Source: Nonomuraea pusilla (lineage in GTDB: Bacteria; Actinomycetota; Actinomycetes; Streptosporangiales; Streptosporangiaceae). Taken from it: a stretch of DNA of 64,000 nucleotides. The stretch is taken from positions 1 through 64,000 of the forward strand of contig NZ_FOBF01000026.1 of NCBI RefSeq assembly GCF_900109355.1. The letters are read 5' to 3'. A model generated the notes under the pieces. That model saw nothing but the letters and a program-made list of their open reading frames with translations. It searched no databases and was not told the origin of the DNA. Made by a program: the position numbers and the translations under genes. Positions within the stretch are counted from its first letter, which is position 1; each line of letters starts with the position of its first letter. This document shows positions 8,255 through 16,497 of this stretch, one piece after another.

Positions 8255-9718
8255 ATGCGCAAAACCGTCCTGCCGCTGGCCACGGCATTCTCGCTGGTCC
8301 TCGCCGTGTCCGCGCCCGCCGCGGCCACGCCGCCCGGCGAGGTCATCGCCCGGCTGCTCGTCAAGAAGGTCAAGGTCGAGAACGTCAAGCAGCACCTGTC
8401 GGCCCTTCAGTCGATCGCCGACGCCAACGGCGGCACCCGCGCCATCGGCACGGCCGGCTACCAGGCGTCCCGCGACTACGTGGCGGGACGGCTGCGCGCC
8501 GCCGGCTACCGGGTGAGCCTCCAGCCGATCGACTTCGTGCAGAGCTGGAAGGAGAACGCCCCCGCCACCCTGGAGCTGCCCGGCTCCAAGTCGTGGGCCG
8601 CCGGGCAGGACTTCCACACGTTCGAGCCCTCGCCGGCCGGGGACGTGACGGCGCAGGTGCAGGGCGTGGACCTGACGCTTCCTCCCGCCCCCACCCCCAG
8701 CTCGACGAGCGGCTGTGAGGAGTCGGACTTCGCCGGGTTCGTGCCCGGGAGGATCGCGCTCATCCAGCGCGGGACCTGCGCGTTCGCCCAGAAGATCCGC
8801 AACGCGGGCCGGGCAGGCGCGTCCGGGATCATCGTGTTCAACGAGGGCCAGCCGGGCAGGACGGAATCGTACCCGCTGGACATCGGCGAGTGGCGGGCCA
8901 AGGTGCCCATGGTGTTCACCGACCACGCCGTCGGCGCGGAACTGGCCGCGGCGGGCAACCCGACGGTCCACCTCAAGGTCGACTCGACGCTCGTGCTCGG
9001 CAAGAGCGACAACGTGATCGCCGAGAGCCGCGCCGGGGACCCGCGCGACGTCGTGATGGTCGGCGCCCACCTGGACAGTGTCCCGGCGGGGCCCGGCATC
9101 AACGACAACGGCTCCGGCAGCGCCGCCATCCTGGAGGTGGCCGAGGAGCTGTCGCGCTTCCCGGTGCGCAACCAGGTCCGCTTCGCGTTCTGGGCGGGTG
9201 AGGAGGTCGGCCTGCTCGGCTCCGACCAGTACGTCGAGTCGCTCAGCCGGCGCCAGCGCGACCGCATCCGCCTGTACCTGAACTTCGACATGGTCGCCTC
9301 GCCCAACTACGCGTACAAGCTGTACGACGGCGACAACTCCGACAACGTGGGCTCCCCGGCCGGCCCGGCCGGGTCGGCGCAGATCGAGAAGCAGCTCGAA
9401 GCCTTCTACGACGCCCGCAGCCTGCCGCACAACGGCACCGACTTCGACGGCCGCTCCGACTACGGGGCGTTCATCGCGGCGGGCATCCCGGCGGGCGGCA
9501 TCTTCACCGGCGCCGAGGGGATCAAGACGGCGGAGGAGGCGGCCCTGTTCGGCGGTACGGCGGGCGCCGCGTACGACGCCTGCTACCACCAGGCGTGCGA
9601 CACGCTCAACAACATCAACGACACGGCGCTCGACGTCAACGCCGACGCCATCGCCGACTCGACGGCGAGGTTCGCGTTCGACTTGAGCGGCATCCCTGAG
9701 CGCGCCTCCCAGGGCTGA
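8255..9718 (+). CDS. Secreted M28 zinc aminopeptidase with PA domain
   Basis: The 487-residue protein starts with a classic signal peptide (MRKTVLPLATAFSLV, cleavage after APAAA) behind a GGGGAG site. A protease-associated domain (GRIALIQRGTCAFAQK) is inserted near residues 160-240. The M28 catalytic core carries the five expected zinc ligands in GAHLDS (about residue 270), GINDNGSG, WAGEE, NFDM and CYHQACDT. It is like the Streptomyces griseus aminopeptidase and probably removes N-terminal residues from peptides outside the cell. It stands alone; its last ten codons have been copied into the tandem array that follows. Confidence 0.94.
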   Translation: MRKTVLPLATAFSLVLAVSAPAAATPPGEVIARLLVKKVKVENVKQHLSALQSIADANGGTRAIGTAGYQASRDYVAGRLRAAGYRVSLQPIDFVQSWKENAPATLELPGSKSWAAGQDFHTFEPSPAGDVTAQVQGVDLTLPPAPTPSSTSGCEESDFAGFVPGRIALIQRGTCAFAQKIRNAGRAGASGIIVFNEGQPGRTESYPLDIGEWRAKVPMVFTDHAVGAELAAAGNPTVHLKVDSTLVLGKSDNVIAESRAGDPRDVVMVGAHLDSVPAGPGINDNGSGSAAILEVAEELSRFPVRNQVRFAFWAGEEVGLLGSDQYVESLSRRQRDRIRLYLNFDMVASPNYAYKLYDGDNSDNVGSPAGPAGSAQIEKQLEAFYDARSLPHNGTDFDGRSDYGAFIAAGIPAGGIFTGAEGIKTAEEAALFGGTAGAAYDACYHQACDTLNNINDTALDVNADAIADSTARFAFDLSGIPERASQG

Positions 9719-9809
9719 CTGCACCCCTGAGCGCGCCCCCAGGGCTCACGGCATCCCTGAGCGCGCCCCCAGGGCTCACGGCATCCCTGAGCGCGCCTCC
9801 CAGGGCCGC
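9690..9809. repeat. 30-bp tandem repeat derived from the 3' end of the aminopeptidase gene
   Basis: Four head-to-tail units begin at 9690, 9721, 9751 and 9781. The first is the end of the M28 gene itself, coding for GIPERASQG and stop; the next three are noncoding copies with a few changes. The core is GAGCGCGCC(T)CCCAGGGC. Units are 30-31 bp. A partial piece (CCAGGGCTGACG) closes the array near 9820. Confidence 0.9.
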
Positions 9810-9872
9810 CAGGGCTGACGTCAAGGCCCTCCCGGACGTTCACGGCGAAACCGCCGCCCCAGCCCGTAAGGG

Positions 9873-10490
9873 TCACGGCGTGGCGGCGGGGACGCGCAGG
9901 GCGGCCAGGAGGGCCTTCGGGTCGTCGGCGAAGAAGCGGACGACGGTGACCTCCGCACGGCCGCCCAGCGGGCGGACCGCCACGACCGGCTCGGACAGCT
10001 CGACCACCACGTTCGTCTGCGACGCCACGGACACGGTGGCCCGGCCGTCGGACATGTGCACCATGCGGCGTTCGTCGTACGTGCGGGAGAGCCGGGCCGA
10101 GACGATGAGCGCGCGGGGGAGCCGCAGGTCGACGTAGGGCCCGTAGCGGACGCGCAGCTCGCCGGCGGTGACGACGTGCGGGCGAGTGGCGCAGGCGGCG
10201 GCCAGCCCGACGCCGAACACCACGCCGTACGCGTCGGCGACCAGCACCGCGAGACGCACCGGCGCCGGCACGCCGAACGCGCTCAGCAGGACGTCCATGA
10301 CGACGGTCTCGACCGCCATGGCGAACACCATGAGCAGGAGCGTGGTGGACTGCTCCCTGGCGTACGAGCAGGCGGTCGCGCCCGGCGGCACGCCGTGCCT
10401 GCGCCTGGCCACCCACAGGGCCACGCTCGCCAGGCCCTTCAGCTCGAAGCCCAGCACCCTCCACGCCACCCGCAGCGGCCACGGCGTCAT
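9873..10490 (-). CDS. Membrane protein of unknown function, coupled to a MerR regulator
   Basis: The 205-residue protein has an N-terminal hydrophobic segment and two likely membrane helices (residues about 48-70 and 78-100), followed by a soluble C-terminal domain rich in beta-forming residues. I do not recognise the family. Its ATG overlaps the stop of the upstream MerR gene (ATGA at 10487-10490), so the two are translated together and probably regulated together. Such MerR-coupled membrane proteins may be the regulated output, for instance a small exporter or stress protein, but nothing in the sequence proves that. Confidence 0.75.
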   Translation of the reverse strand: MTPWPLRVAWRVLGFELKGLASVALWVARRRHGVPPGATACSYAREQSTTLLLMVFAMAVETVVMDVLLSAFGVPAPVRLAVLVADAYGVVFGVGLAAACATRPHVVTAGELRVRYGPYVDLRLPRALIVSARLSRTYDERRMVHMSDGRATVSVASQTNVVVELSEPVVAVRPLGGRAEVTVVRFFADDPKALLAALRVPAATP

Positions 10491-11233
10491 GCGCGCTCCT
10501 TCAGCTCGGTCACCATCAGACGGAACACCTCGGCCTGCGCCGGGCTCAGCTCGCCCGACAGCGTCTCCAGCCAGCGCTGGTCGCCGGGCAGGCGGCCGGC
10601 GAGGGCCCGCGCCATCTCGTCAGGGAGGTGGGCGGCCAGCTCGGCGGCGAGCGCGGGAACCCGCGGGTCGTCGGCTCCGGCGCCCGAGAGCGCGTCCAGC
10701 CGCCGGTACAGCGCGTGCCCCTGGGCCAGCCTGTCCGGCTCGGTCAGCGGGCGCATCAGGGCGAGGACGCGGTCCTGGTCGGCCGGGTCGGCCATGAGGT
10801 TCATGAGCATGAGCAGTTCGCGGTCGACGTCCGCGAACCTGGAGCCCTTGGCGTGCAGGTCGCGCAGCACGTCCGCGGCGTCCGACGGCACGACCCAGCC
10901 GGGGCGCAGGTCGGCCCGATCCAGCAGCGCCGCGAGCCGCCGCCTGCGCTCCGCGATCGCCTCCTGCTCCCTGGCCAGGTCGGCGTCCAGGTCGAGGAGC
11001 ACCTCGCGCAGCTCCTTGCCCGCGTCGTCGGCGAGCGCGTCGCGCAGCTCCTCCAGCGACAGGCCCAGCTCGGCCAGCCGCCTGATCCTGGCGAGGACGA
11101 CCGCGTCGCGCAGCTCGTACTCGCGGTAGCCGTTCGGCCGCCTGGGCGGCTCGGGCAGCAGCCCCACGTGATGGTAGTAACGCACCGTACGGGTCGAGAC
11201 CCCGACCAGCGCGGCGATCTCGCCGATCCGCAT
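10487..11233 (-). CDS. MerR-family transcriptional regulator
   Basis: The 248-residue protein begins with the MerR winged helix (MRIGEIAALVGVSTRTVRYY, then GLLPEPPRRPNGYREY), a coiled-coil linker, and an all-helical C-terminal region of about 150 residues. No cysteine metal site is evident, so a small-molecule signal is more likely. I place the start at the ATG at 11233 rather than the in-frame GTG at 11248. The latter would sit inside the -10 box, while the former lies 8 bases after TGTCTA, as expected for a leaderless message. It leads a two-gene operon with the membrane protein at 9873-10490. Confidence 0.9.
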   Translation of the reverse strand: MRIGEIAALVGVSTRTVRYYHHVGLLPEPPRRPNGYREYELRDAVVLARIRRLAELGLSLEELRDALADDAGKELREVLLDLDADLAREQEAIAERRRRLAALLDRADLRPGWVVPSDAADVLRDLHAKGSRFADVDRELLMLMNLMADPADQDRVLALMRPLTEPDRLAQGHALYRRLDALSGAGADDPRVPALAAELAAHLPDEMARALAGRLPGDQRWLETLSGELSPAQAEVFRLMVTELKERA

Positions 11234-11241
11234 GCCGTCAT

Positions 11242-11270
11242 TAGACACGTTGACGTCGCGTCAAGGTCAA
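11242..11270 (-). promoter_or_regulatory. MerR autoregulatory promoter with operator in the spacer
   Basis: Read on the minus strand: -35 TTGACC (11270-11265), a 17-bp spacer holding the inverted repeat TTGACG-N3-CGTCAA (11250-11264), and -10 TGTCTA (11247-11242). A dyad within the spacer is the usual place for MerR-family binding. Confidence 0.7.
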
Positions 11271-11291
11271 TGCGCGGCGTCCCGCCCGGGG

Positions 11292-11630
11292 TCAGGCGGT
11301 GGGTTGCGGTTCGCGGTCTGCCATGAGGTCGTCCACGAAGCGGGTGGTGTGCTCGCCGGCCGCGAACCGGGGATGCGCGAGCAGCAGCGGGATCGTGGTC
11401 ACGACGCCCGGCCCCTCGACCGCCAACTCGGCCAGGACCCGGTCGGCCCGCGATGGCCTCGTCCCTGGTGGGCGCCCACACGACGAGCCCCGCGATCAGC
11501 GAGTCGTACGTGGGCGGCACCACGTCGGCGGCGGACGTCCTGCCGGCGGAAGGGCAGCGCGCCGCCCGCGGCGACCCTGATCTGCTCGCGGACGACGTCC
11601 ACGCCGGTCAGCATCTCCGTCACGGGGTCG
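11292..11630 (-). pseudogene. Biotin carboxylase C-terminal remnant, frameshifted
   Basis: Minus-strand frames give successive pieces of an acyl-CoA carboxylase biotin carboxylase. DPVTEMLTGVDVVREQIRVA is in one frame (to about 11560), then VPPTYDSLIAGLVVWAPTRD in a second, then LAELAVEGPGVVTTIPLLL and a stop at 11292 in a third. The order is right, but two frame changes and sequence loss between pieces break it. The ATP-grasp part before PVTEM is missing. The remnant begins exactly where the histidine kinase remnant on the other strand begins, so both were cut at one junction. It is certainly nonfunctional as read. Confidence 0.85.
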
Positions 11631-11751
11631 CCTGTCCATCGTGCAGGCGGTGGTGAGCGCGTACGGCGGCGAGGTCGGAGCGCGTTCGGCGCCGGGGGAG
11701 GGCGCCACGTTCGAGGTACGCCTGCCGCTGGGCGAGCCTCTACCGCCCTGA
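11629..11751 (+). pseudogene. Histidine kinase C-terminal remnant
   Basis: An open stretch reads RLSIVQAVVSAYGGEVGARS, then a GEGATFEVRLPL ending and a stop at 11749. This is the last G-box and tail of a sensor kinase ATPase domain. Nothing upstream encodes the rest; at about 11625-11631 the sequence switches to the biotin carboxylase remnant. No start codon or ribosome site is present. Confidence 0.85.
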
Positions 11752-11844
11752 GACCGGGGCCCGGGGGCCCTGGCCGGTTCCCTGGAGCGGGGTGATAATC
11801 CGCTCAACCGGGACACCAGCCACCGGCACACGAGGAGCCGCGGC

Positions 11845-12369
11845 GTGAACCACCGCGTGACCGAAGAGGCCATGGTCCGGGCGCTGTACCGGCAGTACGG
11901 CGGCCCGCTGACGGCCTTCGCCGTCCGGCTGACCGGCGGCGACCGGCGCTGGGCCGAGGACGTCGTGCAGGAGACCCTGGTACGCGCCTGGCGCAGCCTG
12001 GACGGCCTGCGCACCGACTCGGGGTCGCTCATGCCCTGGCTGGCCACGGTCGCCAGGCGGGTCGTCATCGACGACCGCCGTCACGCCTCGCACGCCGCCG
12101 TGCCGGGCGGCGCCGGCCTGCCCGACCGCGCGCCGCCCTCCGAGGCGGAGGACGACCGCCTGCTGCGCGAGATCGTCGTGGCCGACGCGATGCTCTCGCT
12201 GTCGCCTGCCCACCGGCAGGTCCTGACGGAGACGTACCTGAGGGACCGGTCGCTCAAGGAGACGGCCGACCTGCTCGGCGTCCCCGTGGGCACGGTGAAG
12301 TCCCGCGTGTACTACGCGATGCGGGCGTTACGCGTCGCGCTGGAGGAGAGGGGAGTGACCCTCCCGTGA
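11845..12369 (+). CDS. ECF RNA polymerase sigma factor
   Basis: The 174-residue protein has region 2 (RALYRQYGGPLTAFAVRLTG, WAEDVVQETLVRAWR) and region 4 (SPAHRQVLTETYLRDRSLKE, GVPVGTVKSRVYYAMRALR). The GTG start follows a GAGGAG site. The next gene, seven bases on, is a zinc-finger anti-sigma factor. This pairing and the sequence resemble the SigK/SigL-type ECF groups controlled by membrane anti-sigma proteins. Its target genes are not visible here. A very similar pair lies at 17524-18854. Confidence 0.95.
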   Translation: MNHRVTEEAMVRALYRQYGGPLTAFAVRLTGGDRRWAEDVVQETLVRAWRSLDGLRTDSGSLMPWLATVARRVVIDDRRHASHAAVPGGAGLPDRAPPSEAEDDRLLREIVVADAMLSLSPAHRQVLTETYLRDRSLKETADLLGVPVGTVKSRVYYAMRALRVALEERGVTLP

Positions 12370-12376
12370 CGGGCCC

Positions 12377-13072
12377 ATGACACAGGCGCACCACGAGGAC
12401 GTCGCGGCGTACGCGCTGGGGCTGCTCGACCCGGCCGAGCGGGAGGAGTTCGCGCGCCACCTTTCCGGCTGCGCCTCCTGCGCCGCCGAGGTCAGGACGT
12501 TCGCCTCGATGGGCGAGCTGCTCAGGTACGCCGACCCGGACGGGCTGGAGGCGGCCCCCGCCGACCCCGGTGTCGAGTCGCTGGTCGTCAGGCGGGCGCT
12601 GAAGGAGCGGCGCGCCCGCCGCCTGCACCGGGCCTTCGTCTCGGCGGCGGCCTGCGTCGCCGTCGCGGCCGGGGTGTACCTGGCCGTCCACGCCACCGCC
12701 TCCGGGCCGAACCCGGACAGCGTCCACGGGCCCGCGCGGGCGCTGCTGCTGACGGGGCGCACGTACACCGGCGCCGACCCGGCGACCGGCGTGTCCGCCG
12801 TCGTCGGGCTGGAGGACAAGGGCTGGGGCACGCACGTCGCGCTGGAGCTGAAGGGCGTCAGGGGCCCGCTGCGGTGCCGCCTGCTCGCCGTCGGCGACGA
12901 CGGCCGCTCGGAGGTGGTGGCGAGCTGGGGCGTGCCGTCCGCCGGCTACGGCGTGCCCGGGGCGCCGGACCCGCTCGTCCTGCACGGCGGCACCAGCCTG
13001 CCCGAGGACGAGCTCAACCACTTCAGCGTCGAGACCCTGGACGGCCGCCTCCTCGCCACCGTGCCCGTCTGA
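12377..13072 (+). CDS. Membrane anti-sigma factor with zinc-binding (ZAS) domain
   Basis: The 231-residue product starts with a ZAS domain (HEDVAAYALGLLDPAE, then HLSGCASC) that would hold the preceding sigma factor. A membrane helix follows near residues 88-105 (FVSAAACVAVAAGVYLAV), and an exported beta-rich domain of about 115 residues contains CRLLAVGDDGR. This is the RskA-like layout: sensing outside, sigma release inside. No protease partner is encoded nearby. Confidence 0.92.
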   Translation: MTQAHHEDVAAYALGLLDPAEREEFARHLSGCASCAAEVRTFASMGELLRYADPDGLEAAPADPGVESLVVRRALKERRARRLHRAFVSAAACVAVAAGVYLAVHATASGPNPDSVHGPARALLLTGRTYTGADPATGVSAVVGLEDKGWGTHVALELKGVRGPLRCRLLAVGDDGRSEVVASWGVPSAGYGVPGAPDPLVLHGGTSLPEDELNHFSVETLDGRLLATVPV

Positions 13073-13082
13073 CCGGCACCGG

Positions 13083-13691
13083 TCACGCCGTCTTCCCCGC
13101 GGCGGCGAAGTGCGTGGTGAACCACTCGCGCGCGTGCTCCGCCACCGCCTCCAGCGTGCCGGGCTCCTCGAACAGGTGGGTCGCCCCCGGCACGATCCGC
13201 AGCTCGCACGCGGCCCGCATCCGCCTGCGCGCCTCCTCGTTCAGCTCCAGCACGATCGGGTCGTCGCCGCCGACGATGAGCAGCGTCGGCGCGCGGACCT
13301 CCGCCAGGCGGTCCCCGGCCAGGTCGGGCCGCCCGCCCCTGGAGACGACGGCGGCGACGTCGTTGCCCGGCTCGGCCGCCGCCCACAGCGCCGCGGCGGC
13401 GCCGGTGCTGGCCCCGAAGTAGCCGACCGGCAGGCCCGTCACGCCCGGCTGCCGGCGCACCCAGGCGCTGCGCTCCAGCAGCCGCCCCGCCAGCAGCCCG
13501 ATGTCGAAGACGTTGGCCCTGTCGATCTCCTCCTCCGGCGTGAGCAGGTCGAACAGCAGCGTGGCCAGCCCGGCCTCGTTGAGCGCGCCCGCCACGTACC
13601 GGTTGCGCGGGCTGTGCCTGCTGCTCCCGCTGCCGTGCACGAACACCACCACCCCCCGAGCCGACTCGGGGACGATCAGGTCGCCGTTCAC
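13083..13691 (-). CDS. Alpha/beta hydrolase, dienelactone-hydrolase-like
   Basis: About 202 residues with the oxyanion-hole motif FVHGSGSSRHSPRNR, the nucleophile elbow GASTGAA, the acid in GGDDPIV and the histidine in GATHLFEE. All three triad members are present. This subfamily is often fused to or found beside phosphoribosyltransferase domains in actinomycetes, but here it is free-standing. I chose the GTG at 13691 because a GGGGGGAG site lies nine bases upstream; the GTG at 13700 is too close to that site. Substrate unknown. Confidence 0.85.
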   Translation of the reverse strand: MNGDLIVPESARGVVVFVHGSGSSRHSPRNRYVAGALNEAGLATLLFDLLTPEEEIDRANVFDIGLLAGRLLERSAWVRRQPGVTGLPVGYFGASTGAAAALWAAAEPGNDVAAVVSRGGRPDLAGDRLAEVRAPTLLIVGGDDPIVLELNEEARRRMRAACELRIVPGATHLFEEPGTLEAVAEHAREWFTTHFAAAGKTA

Positions 13692-13782
13692 GAGCCACAC
13701 CTCCCCCCGCGGCTCCGCTACCCGTGACGGCCCCGCTCTATCCCGCGTTGCCCGCCGTCGATGCGGGGCATAGGGGTACGTC

Positions 13783-15000
13783 ATGGAGAGCGGTGAGAGG
13801 CGCGGGCGGCGCCCGGGCCGGTCCCCGCTCGAACGCATCGCGGCGGGGATGCGGCTGGCGCTCGACCAGCTCAGGACCCTCGGGCCGGGCGGCTGGCTGC
13901 AGATGGAGAAGGAGGCGTTCGTCCAGACCGCGAAGGTGACGGGGGCCTGCCTGATCGCCTGGTGGCTGGCCGCGGCCGTGCTCAGGGTGGAGCTGCCGGT
14001 GCTGGCGCCCATCGGCGTCCTGCTGACCGTGTCCGCGACCGCGTACAGCACCGTCGTCAGGGCCGTTCAGCAGGTCGGCGCGGTGATCGTGGGCGTGACG
14101 GCGGCGAGCGGGCTGACCTGGCTGCTCGGCCCCAACAGTCTCACGCTGGCCGTGCTGGTGGTGGCCGGGCTCGTGCTGACGCGGCTGCTCACCCTGCCCG
14201 CCCAGAACGTCCAGATCCCCATCACGGCGCTGCTGGTGTTCGCGCTGGGCAACACGTACGGCCTGGAACGGCTGATCGACCTCCTGCTCGGCGCGGGGCT
14301 CGGCATCGCCGCCAACCTGCTCGTGTTCCCTCCCCGGTACGTGGAGCAGGCGGCGGGCGAGGTGTGCGCGCTGTCGGAGGAGATGTCCGGGCTGTGCGAC
14401 GACATGGCGCAGGGGCTGCGCGGCGCGTGGAACGAGGACCAGGCCCGCGACTGGCTGGACCGGGCCCGCGCGCTGGCCCACCGGCTGGAGAGCACCAGGG
14501 ACGCCGCCGACCAGGCGTCGGAGTCGGTGCGCCTGTCGCTGCGCCGCCACCGTTACAAGCCGCGGCTGCGGCAGGTGGCCGAGGCCGCCACCTGCGTGGA
14601 CCACGCCTGCCAGCAGGTCAGGGGCATCGCGAGGGGGCTGGTGGACCTCGTCGCGGGCGCGCGCGGCCTGCCGGGTGAGGCGGCGGCGGCCCTGCCCGAG
14701 CCGCTGTCGAGGGAGCTGGAGGCGGTCTCCCGGGTGTTCGCCGCGTTCGCCAGGATCCAGGCGGGCGGCGACGGCGCCGACGACGAGGAGCAGCTGCGCG
14801 AGCTGCGCGCCGCGCTGCACGCGGGCGAGACGTTCCAGCACCAGCTCGCCGGCGCGCTGGACCCGGCCGACCAGGAGGAGCTGTGGTCCCTGTACGGCGC
14901 GCTGCTCGACGACTGCGCCCGCATCCGCCACGAGTTCGACCCCGCGGGCCCCCACCGCGCCGCCTACCCCCGTCCCCAACAGGAGGCGGAGCCGCGCTGA
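13783..15000 (+). CDS. FUSC / aromatic acid exporter-like membrane protein
   Basis: The 405-residue protein has a short basic cytoplasmic N-terminus, then about six closely spaced membrane helices (residues 50-190). These include FALGNTYGLERLIDLLLGAG and end in FPPRYVEQAA, the FUSC/DUF939 pattern. A long helical cytoplasmic tail of about 200 residues follows. Family members are thought to export aromatic acids or related compounds. It is divergent from the hydrolase gene, with about 90 bases between them. Confidence 0.85.
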   Translation: MESGERRGRRPGRSPLERIAAGMRLALDQLRTLGPGGWLQMEKEAFVQTAKVTGACLIAWWLAAAVLRVELPVLAPIGVLLTVSATAYSTVVRAVQQVGAVIVGVTAASGLTWLLGPNSLTLAVLVVAGLVLTRLLTLPAQNVQIPITALLVFALGNTYGLERLIDLLLGAGLGIAANLLVFPPRYVEQAAGEVCALSEEMSGLCDDMAQGLRGAWNEDQARDWLDRARALAHRLESTRDAADQASESVRLSLRRHRYKPRLRQVAEAATCVDHACQQVRGIARGLVDLVAGARGLPGEAAAALPEPLSRELEAVSRVFAAFARIQAGGDGADDEEQLRELRAALHAGETFQHQLAGALDPADQEELWSLYGALLDDCARIRHEFDPAGPHRAAYPRPQQEAEPR

Positions 15001-15004
15001 GCCT

Positions 15005-15316
15005 TCAGGTCTGGGACGTCCGGGGGCGGGGGCAGCCGCGTGGACAGGGCAGGATGCGCAGGCCGGGACGGCCGGGAGGGCCGCCGGTGAGGGTGAGCAC
15101 CTCGCCCGCGCTGAAGCAGAAGCCGCACAGCCCCGCGGCCTGGACGGCGGGGTGCTCCCAGGCGGGCCGCCGGGCGCGCTCGGCACCGGCCGCCGCCGGC
15201 TCGCCGTCTCCGCCGACCTGCCCTTCGCCGAGGCAGACCGGGCAGGCCAGGAAGTGCTCGCCGAGCCGCATGCCCTTGCGGCCTCCGCATTCGGGACAGG
15301 TGGCCGGGCCGCTCAC
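15005..15316 (-). CDS. Small protein with DnaJ-like zinc-finger cysteines
   Basis: The 103-residue protein has four cysteine pairs or near pairs: CPECGG, CPVCLGEG, CGFCFSAG and CPRGC. This CxxCxG spacing is like the DnaJ central zinc domain, but there is no J domain. The GTG start has a GGGAGGGG site and overlaps the stop of the small upstream ORF by GTGA. The stop is only five bases from that of the convergent FUSC gene. Function unknown; a two-zinc structural protein is likely. Confidence 0.7.
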   Translation of the reverse strand: MSGPATCPECGGRKGMRLGEHFLACPVCLGEGQVGGDGEPAAAGAERARRPAWEHPAVQAAGLCGFCFSAGEVLTLTGGPPGRPGLRILPCPRGCPRPRTSQT

Positions 15317-15477
15317 CTGCCCCTCCCGGCGGTGTGGCAGGGCCGGATGACAGGCAGCGCCACACGGGACGGAGAGGCGGCGGGCAGGGCCGGGCCGCGG
15401 GAAGCGCCGGTGGCGGGCGGGGCCGGGTGAGAAGGGCGGGGGACCGGCGGGCGGGCGCCGTCGTCGCGCTGGGTCAC
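15313..15477 (-). CDS. Small Pro/Arg-rich ORF coupled to the zinc-finger gene
   Basis: A 54-codon frame starts with GTG at 15477, six bases after a perfect AAGGAG site, and ends in a GTGA overlap with the next gene. The product (MTQRDDGARPPVPRPS at its start) is Pro- and Arg-rich and probably disordered. It could be a real small protein or a translated leader. The rest of the gap to glnR (15478-15629) holds an imperfect GC-rich hairpin near 15607-15630 that may end glnR transcripts. Confidence 0.45.
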   Translation of the reverse strand: MTQRDDGARPPVPRPSHPAPPATGASRGPALPAASPSRVALPVIRPCHTAGRGR

Positions 15478-15629
15478 GTCGTGCTCCTTCGGGGGGTTCC
15501 TCGGGGGGACGTCTCGGCGGCTCCTTGGGGTCGGGGGCCGTCCTTCCGACTTGTTGCCACCGCCGCGCGCCGCCACACCTGCCGCAGGCGTTTTCCCGTG
15601 ACCTTCCCGGGGGAGCGGGCTCCCGAGGC

Positions 15630-16322
15630 TCAGACGTGCGCCGAGTCGGACCTGTCGGGGACGAACCGGTAGCCGACGTTGCGGACGGTGCCGATCAGCG
15701 ACTCGTACTCGGTGCCCAGCTTGGCGCGCAGCCGCCGGACGTGGACGTCCACCGTCCTGGTGCCGCCGAAGTAGTCGTAGCCCCAGACCTCCTGCAGGAG
15801 CTGCGCGCGCGTGAACACCCGCCCCGGGTGCTGCGCGAGGTACTTCAGCAGCTCGAACTCCTTGAACGTGAGGTCGAGCACCCGGCCCCGCAGCCGCGCG
15901 GTGTAGGTGGCCTCGTCGATCGACAGGTCGCCGCTGCGGATCTCGTCGGGCACCTCCTCGGCGGCGGCCTGGGAGATGCGGCCGGTGGCCATGCGCAGCC
16001 GGGCCTCCACCTCGGCGGGGCCCGCGCCGTCGAGCAGCACGTCGTCGACGCCCCACTCGGCGGTCATCGCGGCCAGGCCGCCCTCGGTGACGATGACGAA
16101 CAGCGGGCAGTCGATGCCCGTGGTGCGGATCAACCGGCACAGGCTCTTGGCCTGGACGAGCTCCCTGCGCGCGTCGACGAGCACGGCGTCGGCGGGCGGG
16201 GCGTCGATGAGCGCGGAGGCCTCGGCGGGCGCGACCCGGACCGAGTGGAGCAGCAGCCCCAGCGCGGGGAGCACCTCGGCCGAGGGCTCAAGTGCGTTGG
16301 TCAGCAGGAGCAGGTTGCTCAT
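15630..16322 (-). CDS. glnR: GlnR, OmpR-type global nitrogen regulator
   Basis: The 230-residue protein has an atypical receiver domain (MSNLLLLTNALEPSAEVLPA, EGGLAAMTAEWGVDDVLLD) and a C-terminal OmpR winged helix (LTFKEFELLKYLAQHPGRVF, TVDVHVRRLRAKLG). The N-terminus is characteristic of actinobacterial GlnR, an orphan regulator without a partner kinase that activates glnA, amt and nir genes and represses others under nitrogen limitation. A GAGGAGG site precedes the ATG. The block glnR - moaD-like - lmeA - sulfur operon is the same neighbourhood as in Streptomyces and Mycobacterium. Confidence 0.92.
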   Translation of the reverse strand: MSNLLLLTNALEPSAEVLPALGLLLHSVRVAPAEASALIDAPPADAVLVDARRELVQAKSLCRLIRTTGIDCPLFVIVTEGGLAAMTAEWGVDDVLLDGAGPAEVEARLRMATGRISQAAAEEVPDEIRSGDLSIDEATYTARLRGRVLDLTFKEFELLKYLAQHPGRVFTRAQLLQEVWGYDYFGGTRTVDVHVRRLRAKLGTEYESLIGTVRNVGYRFVPDRSDSAHV

Positions 16323-16497
16323 TACGGCCTCCTCAAACGCGCAAGGACCCGGGGGCTACGTCGCCCAGGTCCTGTACGCGAGGATAGCCCACGCGTATGA
16401 GGCGTCCATTGGGCGTCCGCCGGATGAACGGCGGATCTCGTGAAACGACCGTGTTAACCGCGGCGCACAATGGATCGGAGTCGATTGTGAGGTTCGC

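Noticed and set aside
7008..8288. The minus-strand frame of the pseudokinase stays open to 8288, giving a possible 2078-residue protein.
   Set aside because: The extra part is antisense to the LigD polymerase gene, is Arg/Pro-rich like other shadow frames, and a strong ribosome site supports GTG 7007.
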